From Clostridiales bacterium (GTDB lineage: Bacteria; Bacillota; Clostridia; TANB77; SIG350), in assembly GCA_015056545.1 (NCBI GenBank), contig SVGE01000009.1:1-37664 (forward strand): a DNA stretch of 37,664 nucleotides, read 5' to 3'. Below are positions 1 through 7,714 of this stretch, piece after piece (within the stretch, counting starts at the first letter, position 1; each line of letters begins with the position of its first letter). Under the pieces are notes generated by a model that did no database searches, was not told the DNA's origin, and was given only the letters and a program-made list of their open reading frames with translations. The translations under genes were made by a program, and so were the position numbers.

Positions 1-222
1 ACAAAGAACTTAAGAATATATTACGAAAAAACGTAGTATAGTCTTAGGTTCTTTTAGTTTGCCAAAATTAAAAACAAATATTTTGGAAATAATAAAAATA
101 AAGAACTGAAGGAAGGAGGGTAAATAAAAAATAAAAAAACTACAACAAAACAGTTGAAGTAAAACTAAAAGTGTTATACAATAAAATTGTATAATAACAA
201 ATTTAAATTTTAAAGGAGGAAA
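1..222 (+). promoter_or_regulatory. Conserved structured leader of prepilin-like cassette 1 (5' end cut by window)
   Basis: This is the 3' two thirds of a leader also present at 28095-28485 and 37318-37664. In order it holds hairpin A (3-55), hairpin B (CCAAAAT 62-68 with ATTTTGG 80-86), a strong Shine-Dalgarno-like GGAAGGAGGG (111-120) with no ATG behind it, hairpin C (TTATACAAT 174-182, loop AAA, ATTGTATAA 186-194) and the working RBS AAAGGAGGA (212-220). The frame ending AAG AAC TTA AGA ... ACG TAG at 35-36 matches the end of the conserved leader frame in the other copies. The promoter, leader start codon and poly-G tract lie left of the window. Confidence 0.7.
3..55 (+). terminator. Hairpin A, terminator-like attenuator of cassette 1
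   Basis: The outer stem pairs AAAGAACTTAAGA (3-15) with TCTTAGGTTCTTT (42-54), with one G-U pair. The inner stem pairs TATTACG (19-25) with CGTAGTA (32-38) around an A-rich loop, and a short U run follows. The same structure recurs at 28261-28314 and 37482-37533, and the third copy changes a G-U pair to A-U, which supports an RNA fold. Whether it stops transcription is inferred. Confidence 0.55.
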
Positions 223-228
223 ATGATT

Positions 229-1080
229 ATGAAAAATTTAAGTAAAAGAGCTGGAATCAGCTTAGTAGCTTTAATCGTAACAATAATTGTATTAATAATA
301 TTAACTGCTGCAGTTATAGTTACGTTTATGGAAGGTGGTATAATAGACAGAGCAAAAGAAAGTGTATTTAAAAGTGATATAAGAACATATCAAGAAATAT
401 TAGCAGTAAAAAGAGCAGAGGAACAAATAAAACTAGCAACAGGAAATGGAGAAGAAGATTTAAAATTAATAGACAAAACAATAAGTGGTGAAGCGATAAA
501 AGGAATATTACCAGAATTTAAAGAAGAAGAATATGGAGAATTAATAGAAGTAGTAAATGGAGCAATAGTAGCAAAAAAAGAATTAGATGAAGAAATTTTG
601 CAAGAAAAATGGTTAATAGACTTAGGAATAAAAACAGCACCAGTAGAAGGTAAGGACTATGCAGTAGGAGAAGAAGTAAGTATAACAGATAGTGATGGAG
701 TAGAACATAGTTTTTATGTTATGGAAGATAGCGGAAGAACATTAACATTATTAGCAAAAGGAGCAATAAATACAACTACATATACACAAGAAAATCCAAA
801 TAGTATTGAATTTTCAAGTGCAGACTATTGGTGGGACTATGAAGCATGGAAATTATTACCAGATTTTAGTGATTATAATTTAAATGATATAACAAAAGTA
901 CCAGAAGGAACAGAGGTATATGCTTTAAAAACAGCGATAGAATATGGAGAAAAATTAGGAGGAACAGGAAGATTAATGACAAGAGAAGAAGCAGAAAGTT
1001 GGAAAGATGGTGGAGATTTAGAAACAAAATTGTATGAAGCAGGTAATTATTGGATTGGGACTGCTAATGTACGGTGGTGA
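229..1080 (+). CDS. Prepilin-like surface protein, cassette 1, C-terminus lost by frameshift
   Basis: The product resembles a type IV prepilin/pseudopilin: a short basic leader (MKNLSKRAG), then a hydrophobic helix beginning ISLVALIVTIIVLIILTAAV, followed by EGGIIDRAKESVFKSD. The residue at mature position 5 is Ala, not the usual Glu, so it is a divergent pilin-like export signal. The first 90 or so residues are nearly identical to the protein at 28486, but the distal domain differs completely. ATG 229 is preferred to ATG 223 because it sits 9 nt after AGGAGG and matches copy 2. The ORF ends at TGA 1078-1080 just after a GNYWIG motif, and the expected last 40 or so residues continue in another frame to 1189. 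Likely exported and surface exposed; function unknown. Confidence 0.75.
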   Translation: MKNLSKRAGISLVALIVTIIVLIILTAAVIVTFMEGGIIDRAKESVFKSDIRTYQEILAVKRAEEQIKLATGNGEEDLKLIDKTISGEAIKGILPEFKEEEYGELIEVVNGAIVAKKELDEEILQEKWLIDLGIKTAPVEGKDYAVGEEVSITDSDGVEHSFYVMEDSGRTLTLLAKGAINTTTYTQENPNSIEFSSADYWWDYEAWKLLPDFSDYNLNDITKVPEGTEVYALKTAIEYGEKLGGTGRLMTREEAESWKDGGDLETKLYEAGNYWIGTANVRW

Positions 1081-1189
1081 ATCTGTGTGGACTGTATATG
1101 GTAATGATAGGTACTTGGAATTAAGTTTTCATTACAGTTCTAATATGGTTCGTCCAGTAATAACAATCTCAGAGTCTGCAGTCAACTAA
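1066..1189 (+). pseudogene. Out-of-frame C-terminal tail of the cassette 1 prepilin-like protein
   Basis: Read one base out of frame from the upstream ORF, this stretch encodes GGESVWTVYGNDRY, then LSFHYSSNMVRPVITI and a TAA at 1187-1189. The VRPVITI motif is the counterpart of LRPVVTL at the end of the copy 2 protein, which also follows a GNYW motif. Removing one base near 1065-1071 would join the two frames into a normal-looking C-terminal domain. It is either an inactivating frameshift, a phase-like switch, or an assembly error. Confidence 0.65.
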
Positions 1190-1214
1190 GCTAATATATT
1201 GAAAATCTAATTAG

Positions 1215-1242
1215 AAGATACGATGTAGGGTCGTATCTTTTT
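1215..1242 (+). terminator. Rho-independent terminator of cassette 1
   Basis: AAGATACGA (1215-1223) pairs perfectly with TCGTATCTT (1231-1239) around a 7-nt loop, and the right arm runs into TTTTT. The sequence after it (CTTTTTATATG...TGTGGGTTA) resembles the downstream flank of cassette 2 near 29874-29896. Confidence 0.85.
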
Positions 1243-1315
1243 ATATGCTTATGTGTGGGTTAATGTCGTATTATGGAATTATTAAAAAATATTTCATATT
1301 TTTATACTTTTACTA

Positions 1316-1343
1316 TTGACAAAAACATACAGACATGATATTT
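1316..1343 (+). promoter_or_regulatory. SigA-type promoter of the hrcA operon
   Basis: A perfect TTGACA (1316-1321) is followed after 16 nt by GATATT (1338-1343), a weak -10. It lies directly upstream of the CIRCE operator, as expected for the heat-shock operon. Confidence 0.6.
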
Positions 1344-1354
1344 TTATATAGAAT

Positions 1355-1381
1355 TTAGCACTCGAAGCGAATAAGTGCTAA
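1355..1381 (+). promoter_or_regulatory. CIRCE operator (HrcA binding site)
   Basis: TTAGCACTC (1355-1363), a 9-nt spacer, and AAGTGCTAA (1373-1381) match the CIRCE consensus TTAGCACTC-N9-GAGTGCTAA except for one base. HrcA bound here represses the heat-shock operon, so the operon is autoregulated. The operator ends 14 nt before the hrcA start codon. Confidence 0.93.
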
Positions 1382-1395
1382 AAAGAGGTGATATA

Positions 1396-2409
1396 ATGTT
1401 AAATGATAGAAAGAAAAAAATACTGCAAGCTATTGTTGAAGATTATATTGATAATGTGCAACCAGTTGGGTCTAAGACATTAGTTGAAAACTATAATTTA
1501 GGTGTTAGTCCAGCGACTATTCGTAATGAAATGGCAGAACTTGAAGAAATGGGGTATTTAGACAAAACACATATTTCTTCTGGAAGAGTACCATCAACAT
1601 TAGGATATAGATTTTATGTAGATAGTTTACTTCAAACAAGTAATTTAAATGTTGAAGAAATTAATCTTTTAAAAAACAATATAGAAAATGAAATATTAGA
1701 AGTTAGTCAAATAGTTAAACATATAAGTAAAACAGTATCAGATATAACTAATTATACAGTTGTTTCAACTGGTCCTAATATTAAGGATGCTGTTATAGAT
1801 GATATTAAATTAGTTCTTTTAAATAATAATATGTTATTAATAATTGTACTTACAAAAGAAACAGCTATTAAACAAACAATTATTCAATTAGATGAAGATG
1901 TTTCTGAAGAAGTAATTAGTAAATTAAACAATTTATTAAGAGCTAAACTTAATGGTATTTATGTTAAAGATATAGAAAAAGATGCTATTAAATATGTAAA
2001 TAATGAATTATCTAATTATTTACGTATATTAATACCAATATTAAAAGAAATAACTAATATTTTAGATAATGCTGAAGTAGTATTTGATGGAGCAAATAAT
2101 ATATACAAGCATCCAGAATTTAATAGTCCAGATTTGGCAAAGAATTTCTTAGATACATTAGAAGAAAAACAAATTATGTTACAAGCATTAAATGTTGAAG
2201 ATGATGATATTAAAATATATATTGGTGATGAAAATTATTCACCTGAATTTAAAGATTTATCTTTAGTAACATTTAAATGTCCACAAAATTTAGGTATTGT
2301 TGGAATTATTGGACCAACTAGAATGGATTATGCAAAAGTAATATCAGTTGTAAAATATATAAAAGAAATATTAGATAATAGATATAAAGGAGGATATATT
2401 GGTGAGTAA
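1396..2409 (+). CDS. hrcA: Heat-inducible transcription repressor HrcA
   Basis: This repressor of class I heat-shock genes binds CIRCE and depends on chaperonin for folding. The N-terminal winged helix is visible at residues 4-70 (RKKKILQAIVEDYIDN, then GSKTLVENYNLGVSPATIRN, then HISSGRVPS), followed by a GAF-like domain ending LGIVGIIGPTRMDY, typical of HrcA. Length is 337 residues, normal for the family. ATG 1396 with RBS AAGAGGTGAT is chosen over the in-frame GTG at 1375, which lies inside the CIRCE element. It is the first gene of hrcA-grpE-dnaK-dnaJ and overlaps grpE by 8 nt, suggesting translational coupling. Confidence 0.95.
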   Translation: MLNDRKKKILQAIVEDYIDNVQPVGSKTLVENYNLGVSPATIRNEMAELEEMGYLDKTHISSGRVPSTLGYRFYVDSLLQTSNLNVEEINLLKNNIENEILEVSQIVKHISKTVSDITNYTVVSTGPNIKDAVIDDIKLVLLNNNMLLIIVLTKETAIKQTIIQLDEDVSEEVISKLNNLLRAKLNGIYVKDIEKDAIKYVNNELSNYLRILIPILKEITNILDNAEVVFDGANNIYKHPEFNSPDLAKNFLDTLEEKQIMLQALNVEDDDIKIYIGDENYSPEFKDLSLVTFKCPQNLGIVGIIGPTRMDYAKVISVVKYIKEILDNRYKGGYIGE

Positions 2410-2920
2410 AAAAGAAAAAATTGAAAATGAAGAATTAGAAAATCAAGAAACAAACGAACAAGAAGAAATAATTGCAAAATTAAAAAATGATTATGAAGCA
2501 AAGTCTGAAGAAGCTGCAAAAAATTATGAAGCACTGCAAAGGTTAATGGCTGAATTTGATAATTACAAAAAAAGAAGTGCAAGAGAAAGAGAAAGTTTAT
2601 ACAATAGTTTAGTTGGAGATATTATATTAGATTTCTTAGAGATAATAGATAATTTAGATAAAGCTATTGAAAGTGCAGAAGAAAGCAGTTTTAAAAAAGG
2701 TATTGAATTAATAAGAAAACAATTTATTGATACACTAAAAAAATATAATGTTGAGGAAATAAAAGCATTAAATGAAACATTTGATCCTAATTATCATGAA
2801 TCAATAAATCATGTTGATGATGACCAATACGGAGAACAAGAAGTAATTGAAGTATTTAGAAAAGGATATAAATTAGGAGATAAAGTTATAAGATATGCAA
2901 TGGTTAAAGTTGCTAATTAA
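2402..2920 (+). CDS. grpE: Nucleotide exchange factor GrpE
   Basis: GrpE releases ADP from DnaK. The protein has a long acidic coiled coil at the N-terminus (residues 1-55), then the typical AEFDNYKKRSARERE segment, KGIELI and FDPNYHESI, and ends with a beta domain (EVFRKGYKLGDKVIRYAMVKV). Length is 172 residues. GTG 2402 is favoured, 8 nt after AAGGAGG (2387-2393); TTG 2399 is an alternative. The start lies inside the last codons of hrcA, so the two are probably translationally coupled. Confidence 0.95.
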   Translation: MSKKEKIENEELENQETNEQEEIIAKLKNDYEAKSEEAAKNYEALQRLMAEFDNYKKRSARERESLYNSLVGDIILDFLEIIDNLDKAIESAEESSFKKGIELIRKQFIDTLKKYNVEEIKALNETFDPNYHESINHVDDDQYGEQEVIEVFRKGYKLGDKVIRYAMVKVAN

Positions 2921-2927
2921 TGGTTAT

Positions 2928-2949
2928 AATAAAGCGAGGCTTTATTTAC
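2928..2949 (+). terminator. Weak intra-operon hairpin between grpE and dnaK
   Basis: AATAAAGC (2928-2935) pairs with GCTTTATT (2939-2946) around a GAG loop. It has few GC pairs and a poor U tail, so it may act as an mRNA stabiliser or partial attenuator rather than a full terminator. Confidence 0.4.
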
Positions 2950-3005
2950 ATATATAGTCACAAAAGATATTTATATATATTTAAAATTTTAGGAGGTTTT
3001 TAATT

Positions 3006-4859
3006 ATGGGAAAAATTATAGGAATTGATTTAGGAACTACAAATTCATGTGTAGCAGTTATGGAAGGTGGAGAACCAGTTGTAATACCTAATGCAGAAGG
3101 TAATAGAACTACAGCTTCTGTTGTTGCATTTTCAAAAAATGATGAAAGATTAGTAGGACAAATTGCAAAAAGACAAGCTGTTACTAATCCAGACAAAACT
3201 GTTATGTCAATAAAAAGAGATATGGGAACAGATAGAAAAGTTAAAATAGATGATAAAGCATATACACCACAAGAAATTTCAGCAATGGTTTTACAAAAAT
3301 TAAAAACAGATGCTGAAAACTATTTAGGACAACCAGTAACGCAAGCTGTTATTACAGTACCTGCATATTTTAGTGATAGCCAAAGACAAGCAACAAAAGA
3401 TGCTGGTAGAATTGCTGGTTTAGAAGTTTTAAGAATTATAAATGAACCAACAGCTGCTTCACTTGCTTATGGATTAGATAAAGGTGAAGAACAAAAAATT
3501 ATGGTTTATGACTTAGGTGGTGGAACATTTGACGTATCAATATTAGATATTGGTGATGGTGTATTTGAAGTTTTAGCAACAAGTGGTAATAATAGATTAG
3601 GTGGAGATGATTTTGATGAAAGAATCATGAAATACTTGGTTGATGAATTCAAAAAAGATCAAGGTATTGATTTATCTAATGATACAAGTGCAATGCAAAG
3701 ATTAAAAGAAGCTGCTGAAAAAGCTAAAATTGAATTATCTGGTGTTAACCAAACAAATATCAATTTACCATTTATTACAGCAGATGCAACAGGACCAAAA
3801 CATATGGATATTACATTAACAAAAGCTAAATTTGAAGAATTAATTGATGATTTAGTACAATCTACAATTGAGCCAGTTAAACAAGCATTAGCAGATGCGA
3901 AATTAACAACAGACCAAATAGATAAAATATTAATGGTTGGTGGTTCTTCAAGAATACCACTAGTACAAGAAACAGTTAAAAAAATAACTGGCAAAGATTT
4001 AGAAAAAGGAATTAACCCAGATGAATGTGTTGCTATTGGTGCAGCAATTCAAGCAGGTGTATTATCTGGTGATGTTAAAGATTTAGTATTATTAGATGTA
4101 ACTCCATTATCTTTAGGTATTGAAACATTTGGTGGTGTATTTACTAAATTAATTGAAAGAAATACAACTATACCAACTAAAAAATCACAAGTATTCTCAA
4201 CAGCAGCAGATGGTCAAACATCAGTTGAAATACATGTTCTTCAAGGTGAAAGAGAAATGGCTCAATTTAATAAAACTTTAGGAAGATTCCAATTAACAGG
4301 AATCCCAGCAGCACCAAGAGGAATTCCACAAATTGAAGTAACTTTTGATATAGATGCTAATGGTATTGTTCACGTATCTGCTAAAGATTTAGCTACAAAT
4401 AATGAACAAAGAATAGATATTACAGCAAGTTCAAATTTAACAGAAGAACAAATTAAACAAGCTGTAAAAGAAGCAGAAGCACATGCTGAAGAAGATAAAA
4501 AAGCTAAAGAAGAAATAGATATTAGAAATAAAGCAGATTCTTTAGTATATAATACAGAAAAATCATTAAAAGAAATTGGTGATAAAATTAGTGCTGAAGA
4601 AAAAGCAAAAATTGAAACAGAATTAGATAATGTTAAAAATGCATTAAAAGGAACAGATGTAGAAGCTATTAAAAATTCAACAGAAGCATTAACACAAGAA
4701 TTCTATAAATTATCTGAAAAATTATATAGCCAAGTTAACCAAAATGCAGGAGCAGAAGCAGGTGCTGATACAACTGCAGAAGCTAATAATGGAGATAATG
4801 TATATGATGCAGAATATAAAGTTGAAGAAGAAACAAATCCTAATGAAGAAAATAAATAG
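3006..4859 (+). CDS. dnaK: Chaperone protein DnaK (Hsp70)
   Basis: This ATP-dependent chaperone works with DnaJ and GrpE in protein folding. The nucleotide-binding domain opens with [18 protein letters not shown] (residues 4-21), contains [36 protein letters not shown] and [19 protein letters not shown], and is joined by the linker [18 protein letters not shown] to the substrate-binding domain and helical lid. Length is 617 residues, normal for Gram-positive DnaK. The C-terminal tail is acidic ([15 protein letters not shown]). ATG 3006 has AGGAGG 11 nt upstream. It is controlled through the CIRCE site upstream of hrcA. Confidence 0.98.
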   Translation: MGKIIGIDLGTTNSCVAVMEGGEPVVIPNAEGNRTTASVVAFSKNDERLVGQIAKRQAVTNPDKTVMSIKRDMGTDRKVKIDDKAYTPQEISAMVLQKLKTDAENYLGQPVTQAVITVPAYFSDSQRQATKDAGRIAGLEVLRIINEPTAASLAYGLDKGEEQKIMVYDLGGGTFDVSILDIGDGVFEVLATSGNNRLGGDDFDERIMKYLVDEFKKDQGIDLSNDTSAMQRLKEAAEKAKIELSGVNQTNINLPFITADATGPKHMDITLTKAKFEELIDDLVQSTIEPVKQALADAKLTTDQIDKILMVGGSSRIPLVQETVKKITGKDLEKGINPDECVAIGAAIQAGVLSGDVKDLVLLDVTPLSLGIETFGGVFTKLIERNTTIPTKKSQVFSTAADGQTSVEIHVLQGEREMAQFNKTLGRFQLTGIPAAPRGIPQIEVTFDIDANGIVHVSAKDLATNNEQRIDITASSNLTEEQIKQAVKEAEAHAEEDKKAKEEIDIRNKADSLVYNTEKSLKEIGDKISAEEKAKIETELDNVKNALKGTDVEAIKNSTEALTQEFYKLSEKLYSQVNQNAGAEAGADTTAEANNGDNVYDAEYKVEEETNPNEENK

Positions 4860-4875
4860 GTTTTAGCAAAATATA

Positions 4876-4902
4876 TTAAGGCACGATAAAAACGTGCCTT
4901 AA
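4876..4902 (+). terminator. Intercistronic hairpin between dnaK and dnaJ
   Basis: TTAAGGCACG (4876-4885) pairs with CGTGCCTTAA (4893-4902) around a 7-nt A-rich loop. There is no real U tail. It could lower dnaJ expression relative to dnaK or protect the upstream mRNA 3' end. Confidence 0.55.
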
Positions 4903-4945
4903 TTATTAGGAATATAAATATTAAAATTGGAGGAAAATTTAAAAA

Positions 4946-6091
4946 ATGGCTGAAAAAAGAGATTATTATGAAGTGTTAGGTGTAAATAAAAATGCAACAG
5001 ATGATGAATTAAAAAGAGCATATAGAAAAATGGCAAAAAAATATCATCCAGATGCTAACCAAGATAATAAGGAAGAAGCAGAAGTAAAATTTAAAGAAGT
5101 TAATGAAGCATATGAAACATTGAGTGATAAACAAAAAAGAACTATGTATGATCAATTTGGACATAATGCAGCTAATGGATTTAATGGAACAGGTGGATTT
5201 GGAGGCTTTAATGGTTTTAGTGGTGGCTTTAGTGGATTTGAAGGTTTCGAAACAGATTTTGATATGAGCGATATTTTTGGTTCTTTTTTTGGTGGTGGTT
5301 TTTCTAATACAAGAAAAAAATCAAATGGTCCACGTAAAGGTCAAGATATAAAAGTTGGAGTAGAAATTACATTTGAAGAAGCGGCTTTTGGCGTTCAAAA
5401 AGAAATTTCTATTTCAAGAGATGAAGAATGTGATAGTTGTCATGGAAGTGGTGCAAAACCTGGAACAAACCAAACAACATGTTCTCAATGTGGAGGATCT
5501 GGTCAAGTAAGATATACTCAAAATACAATACTAGGTCAAATAATGTCTACAAAAACTTGTCCAAAATGTAATGGTGAAGGAAAAATAATTGAACATCCTT
5601 GTGATAGTTGTAGAGGAAAAGGAACAGTTAGAAAGCAAAAGAAAATTACTGTATCAATACCAGCTGGAATAGATAATAGTCAAACAATATCTATTAAAGG
5701 AGAAGGACATAAAGGAACAAAAGGTGGTCCTAAAGGAGATTTATACATAACAGTATATGTAAAAGCACATTCTGTATTTAAACGTAAAGGTGATGATATA
5801 TTCTCATCAGTTAAAGTTCCATTTACAGTAATGGCAATGGGTGGAGAAATAGACATAGATACTTTAAATGGTAAAGTAAAATATAAGATACCTGAAGGAA
5901 CACAAACTAATACAGTATTTACTTTAAAAGGTGAAGGAATCAAAAATATATATGGTAGAGGACAAGGAAATTTAAATGTAACAGTAGTTGTAGATATACC
6001 TAAAAAACTAACAAATGCTCAAAAAGAAATATTAATGCAATTTAATGAAACAATAGGAGTAGAAAATAAGAAAAAAGGTTTTTGGGGTTAA
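4946..6091 (+). CDS. dnaJ: Chaperone protein DnaJ (Hsp40)
   Basis: This co-chaperone delivers substrates to DnaK and stimulates its ATPase. It has a J domain (residues 5-70) with the HPD motif at 34-36, a Gly/Phe-rich linker (about 75-125), four zinc-binding CxxCxGxG repeats ([32 protein letters not shown]) between about residues 150 and 220, and a C-terminal substrate-binding domain. The 381-residue length is usual for a full type I DnaJ. RBS GGAGG lies 13 nt before ATG. It is the last gene of the heat-shock operon, followed by a strong terminator. Confidence 0.97.
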   Translation: MAEKRDYYEVLGVNKNATDDELKRAYRKMAKKYHPDANQDNKEEAEVKFKEVNEAYETLSDKQKRTMYDQFGHNAANGFNGTGGFGGFNGFSGGFSGFEGFETDFDMSDIFGSFFGGGFSNTRKKSNGPRKGQDIKVGVEITFEEAAFGVQKEISISRDEECDSCHGSGAKPGTNQTTCSQCGGSGQVRYTQNTILGQIMSTKTCPKCNGEGKIIEHPCDSCRGKGTVRKQKKITVSIPAGIDNSQTISIKGEGHKGTKGGPKGDLYITVYVKAHSVFKRKGDDIFSSVKVPFTVMAMGGEIDIDTLNGKVKYKIPEGTQTNTVFTLKGEGIKNIYGRGQGNLNVTVVVDIPKKLTNAQKEILMQFNETIGVENKKKGFWG

Positions 6092-6108
6092 TTTATGGTA
6101 ATAAATAT

Positions 6109-6145
6109 AGCAGTTATTCGAAGTAAAAGAATAACTGCTTTTTTG
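6109..6145 (+). terminator. Terminator of the hrcA-grpE-dnaK-dnaJ operon
   Basis: AGCAGTTATTC (6109-6119) pairs with GAATAACTGCT (6129-6139) and is followed by a run of T (6140-6144). Confidence 0.9.
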
Positions 6146-6156
6146 TTTTATAGGGG

Positions 6157-6285
6157 ATAGACCAATTTACTGATGTCAGTAAATTGGTTCAAAATAAGGA
6201 ATTGTCGATTGTAATAGTTAATATTAGTGGTTTTGAACGTTTTGTCGATGCCGACAAAACGATAAATAAAATAAAAAGAAAAGGA
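6157..6285 (+). pseudogene. Two degenerate dinD-like fragments with palindromes
   Basis: From 6160 one frame reads DQFTDVSKLVQNK and, further on, SGFERFVDADKTINK. Both resemble the SEFDHFTDVSKTIK segment of the dinD gene just downstream. At DNA level both are palindromes: ACCAATTTACTGA/TCAGTAAATTGGT (6161-6173, 6176-6188) and CGTTTTGTCG/CGACAAAACG (6238-6247, 6252-6261). There is no start codon and an in-frame TAG precedes the stretch, so this looks like remnant duplication or a set of operators rather than a gene. Confidence 0.45.
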
Positions 6286-6295
6286 GAAGATATTT

Positions 6296-7117
6296 ATGAA
6301 TAAAATAGAAATTAATAATAAAAGTTTTGAAGATATAAAACATATTGATGAAAATGGTGTTTAGTTTTGGTATGCAAGGGAGTTAATGAAAGTATTAGAA
6401 TATACAAATTGGCAAAACTTTGAAAAGATAGTTTGTAAAGCAAGAATATCTTGCCAAAACAGTGATATTAGTGAGTTTGATCATTTTACTGACGTCAGTA
6501 AAACGATCAAGATGCCTAAAGGCGCAGAGAAAACAATTATAGACTATAAATTAACTCGTTATGCTTGTTATCTTATAGCTCAAAATGGTGATAGTAGAAA
6601 GAAAGTAATTGCACTTGCACAAACATATTTTGCTATTCAAACTAGAAAACAAGAAATTAGTGAAAAAGAATATAGTTTGCTTACAGAAGATGAAAAAAGA
6701 TTTTATCAGAGAAATTTAACTAAGAAAGGAAATTATTCACTTAATCAAACAGCTAAAAAATCGGGTGTTAAAAATTTTGATAAATTCCATAATGCAGGAT
6801 ATAAAGGGTTATATAATGGAGAAACAGCAGATGATATTGCTAAAAGAAAAGGTTTAAGATATAGAGAAGATATTTTAGATAATATGGGGAGCGATGAACT
6901 TATAGCTAATTTATTTAGAATTTCACAAACAGAGCAAAAACTAAAAAGAGATAATGTAGATACCGAAAAAGAAGCATGCATAGCACATAATAAAATTGGA
7001 AAAATAGTTAGAAAAGCTATTAAAGAAATGGGAGGAACTATGCCAGAAGATTTACCTAAACCAGATAAAAGTTTAAAACAATTAGAAAAAGAAAATAACA
7101 AAACTTTGAAAGAATAA
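6296..7117 (+). pseudogene. dinD: Damage-inducible protein D (DinD-like), interrupted by an in-frame TAG
   Basis: The protein matches DinD, an SOS-induced protein that in E. coli inhibits RecA filaments. Recognisable blocks are NWQNFEKIV, LTRYACYLIAQNGDSRK, QTYFAIQTRKQE, DEKRFYQRN, MGSDELIANLFRISQTEQKL and EMGGTMPEDLP. The natural start is ATG 6296 (RBS AAGGAGA), giving FEDIKHIDENGV, followed by TAG at 6362-6364 and then FWYARELMKVLEY in the same frame. The E. coli protein has Glu where the TAG stands, so one G-to-T change in GAG explains it. The open stretch after the stop could restart at ATG 6386 as a 243-residue protein lacking the first 30 residues. No LexA-like box is evident. Confidence 0.85.
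6479..6510 (+). repeat. Palindrome within dinD coding sequence
   Basis: TTTTACTGACGTCAGTAAAA, embedded in codons for HFTDVSK, is a perfect 20-bp palindrome with partly complementary flanks (TGATCA/CGATCA). It closely resembles the palindrome at 6161-6188 upstream of the gene. It could be chance from codon choice, a hairpin, or an operator. Confidence 0.45.
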
Positions 7118-7293
7118 GAAAGGAGAAATAATTAGATCATTGGATCACTATTGTCAGTAAGCCAATAAAAAAAGAGTATTCAGTTATTTGAAAAATTAGA
7201 ATAACTAAATATTATAAAAAATACAATATAATTTCTTTACATTTTGCAATATAAATGTTAATCTAAATATAGAAAATATACGCAGGAGGAATA

Positions 7294-7529
7294 ATGATGG
7301 CTCTAAGTAAAGAATATTATAAAGAATTATATAAAGAATTATCAGTTGATAAATTAAAGAAAAAATTAAAAGCAATAATAGTTTCATAAACAAAATATTC
7401 TTAATGCTTTTAGAACATGGTAATAAGAAAAAAGATGTAGATGATAATAGTCCTATATCTGATAATGAAACTGAAAATGAAGCAATTAAAGAATTAATTA
7501 TAGAAAAACAGAAAATGGATTTAAAATAG
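7294..7529 (+). pseudogene. Small broken ORF (two fragments in different frames)
   Basis: With a good RBS (CAGGAGG, 7283-7289), ATG 7294 opens a 31-codon ORF (MMALSKEYYKELYKELSVDK...) ending at TAA 7387. A second frame continues through FINKIFLMLLEHGNKKKD to TAG 7527-7529. The second frame is already open at about 7370, so one indel in the A-rich stretch 7355-7375 would give a single protein of about 77 residues, helical and charged. I do not recognise it. It may be a decayed partner of the upstream dinD-like gene. Confidence 0.4.
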
Positions 7530-7567
7530 TATTAAGTCAAGAATAATAATTATAATTATTATGTCAA

Positions 7568-7714
7568 ATGTTAACCACAACTCTGTTTGTGGTATATAAA
7601 TGCACAGGTGAGCAGATGTAACTCGCAACCCTACTTGCGACAAATTAATGCGTAGGTGAACAAATGATAAAATCTACCTTGTTTGAGGTGGATTTTATAA
7701 TGAAAGGAATAATT
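7568..7714 (+). repeat. Tandem array of three 48-bp hairpin-RBS-ATG units upstream of rsmE
   Basis: ATG codons at 7568, 7616 and 7664 are spaced exactly 48 nt apart, with the next at 7715. Each unit consists of ATG, a distinct hairpin, then AATG and an SD. Hairpins: ACCACAA/TTGTGGT (7574-7580, 7587-7593), TCGCAA/TTGCGA (7623-7628, 7635-7640), ATAAAATC.ACCT/AGGTGGATTTTAT (7667-7679, 7685-7697). SDs: AGGTGA at 7606 and 7654, AAAGGA at 7703. The stem sequences differ but the layout is kept. The second unit opens with ATG TAA, a start directly followed by a stop. Confidence 0.65.

Noticed and set aside
2328-2582. Long ORF on the minus strand across the hrcA-grpE junction
   Set aside because: It lies fully opposite real genes, has no RBS, and its Phe/Leu-rich product mirrors Lys/Glu-rich codons on the other strand.
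3659-3994. Long ORF on the minus strand inside dnaK
   Set aside because: Antisense to a strongly conserved gene, with no RBS or family match.
6145-6300. LexA box controlling dinD
   Set aside because: The inverted repeats here do not match the Gram-positive LexA consensus (GAAC-N4-GTTC).
7568-7714. CRISPR-like array
   Set aside because: The units have regular spacing, but there is no constant repeat with unrelated spacers; the conserved part is an RBS-ATG block and no cas gene is present.
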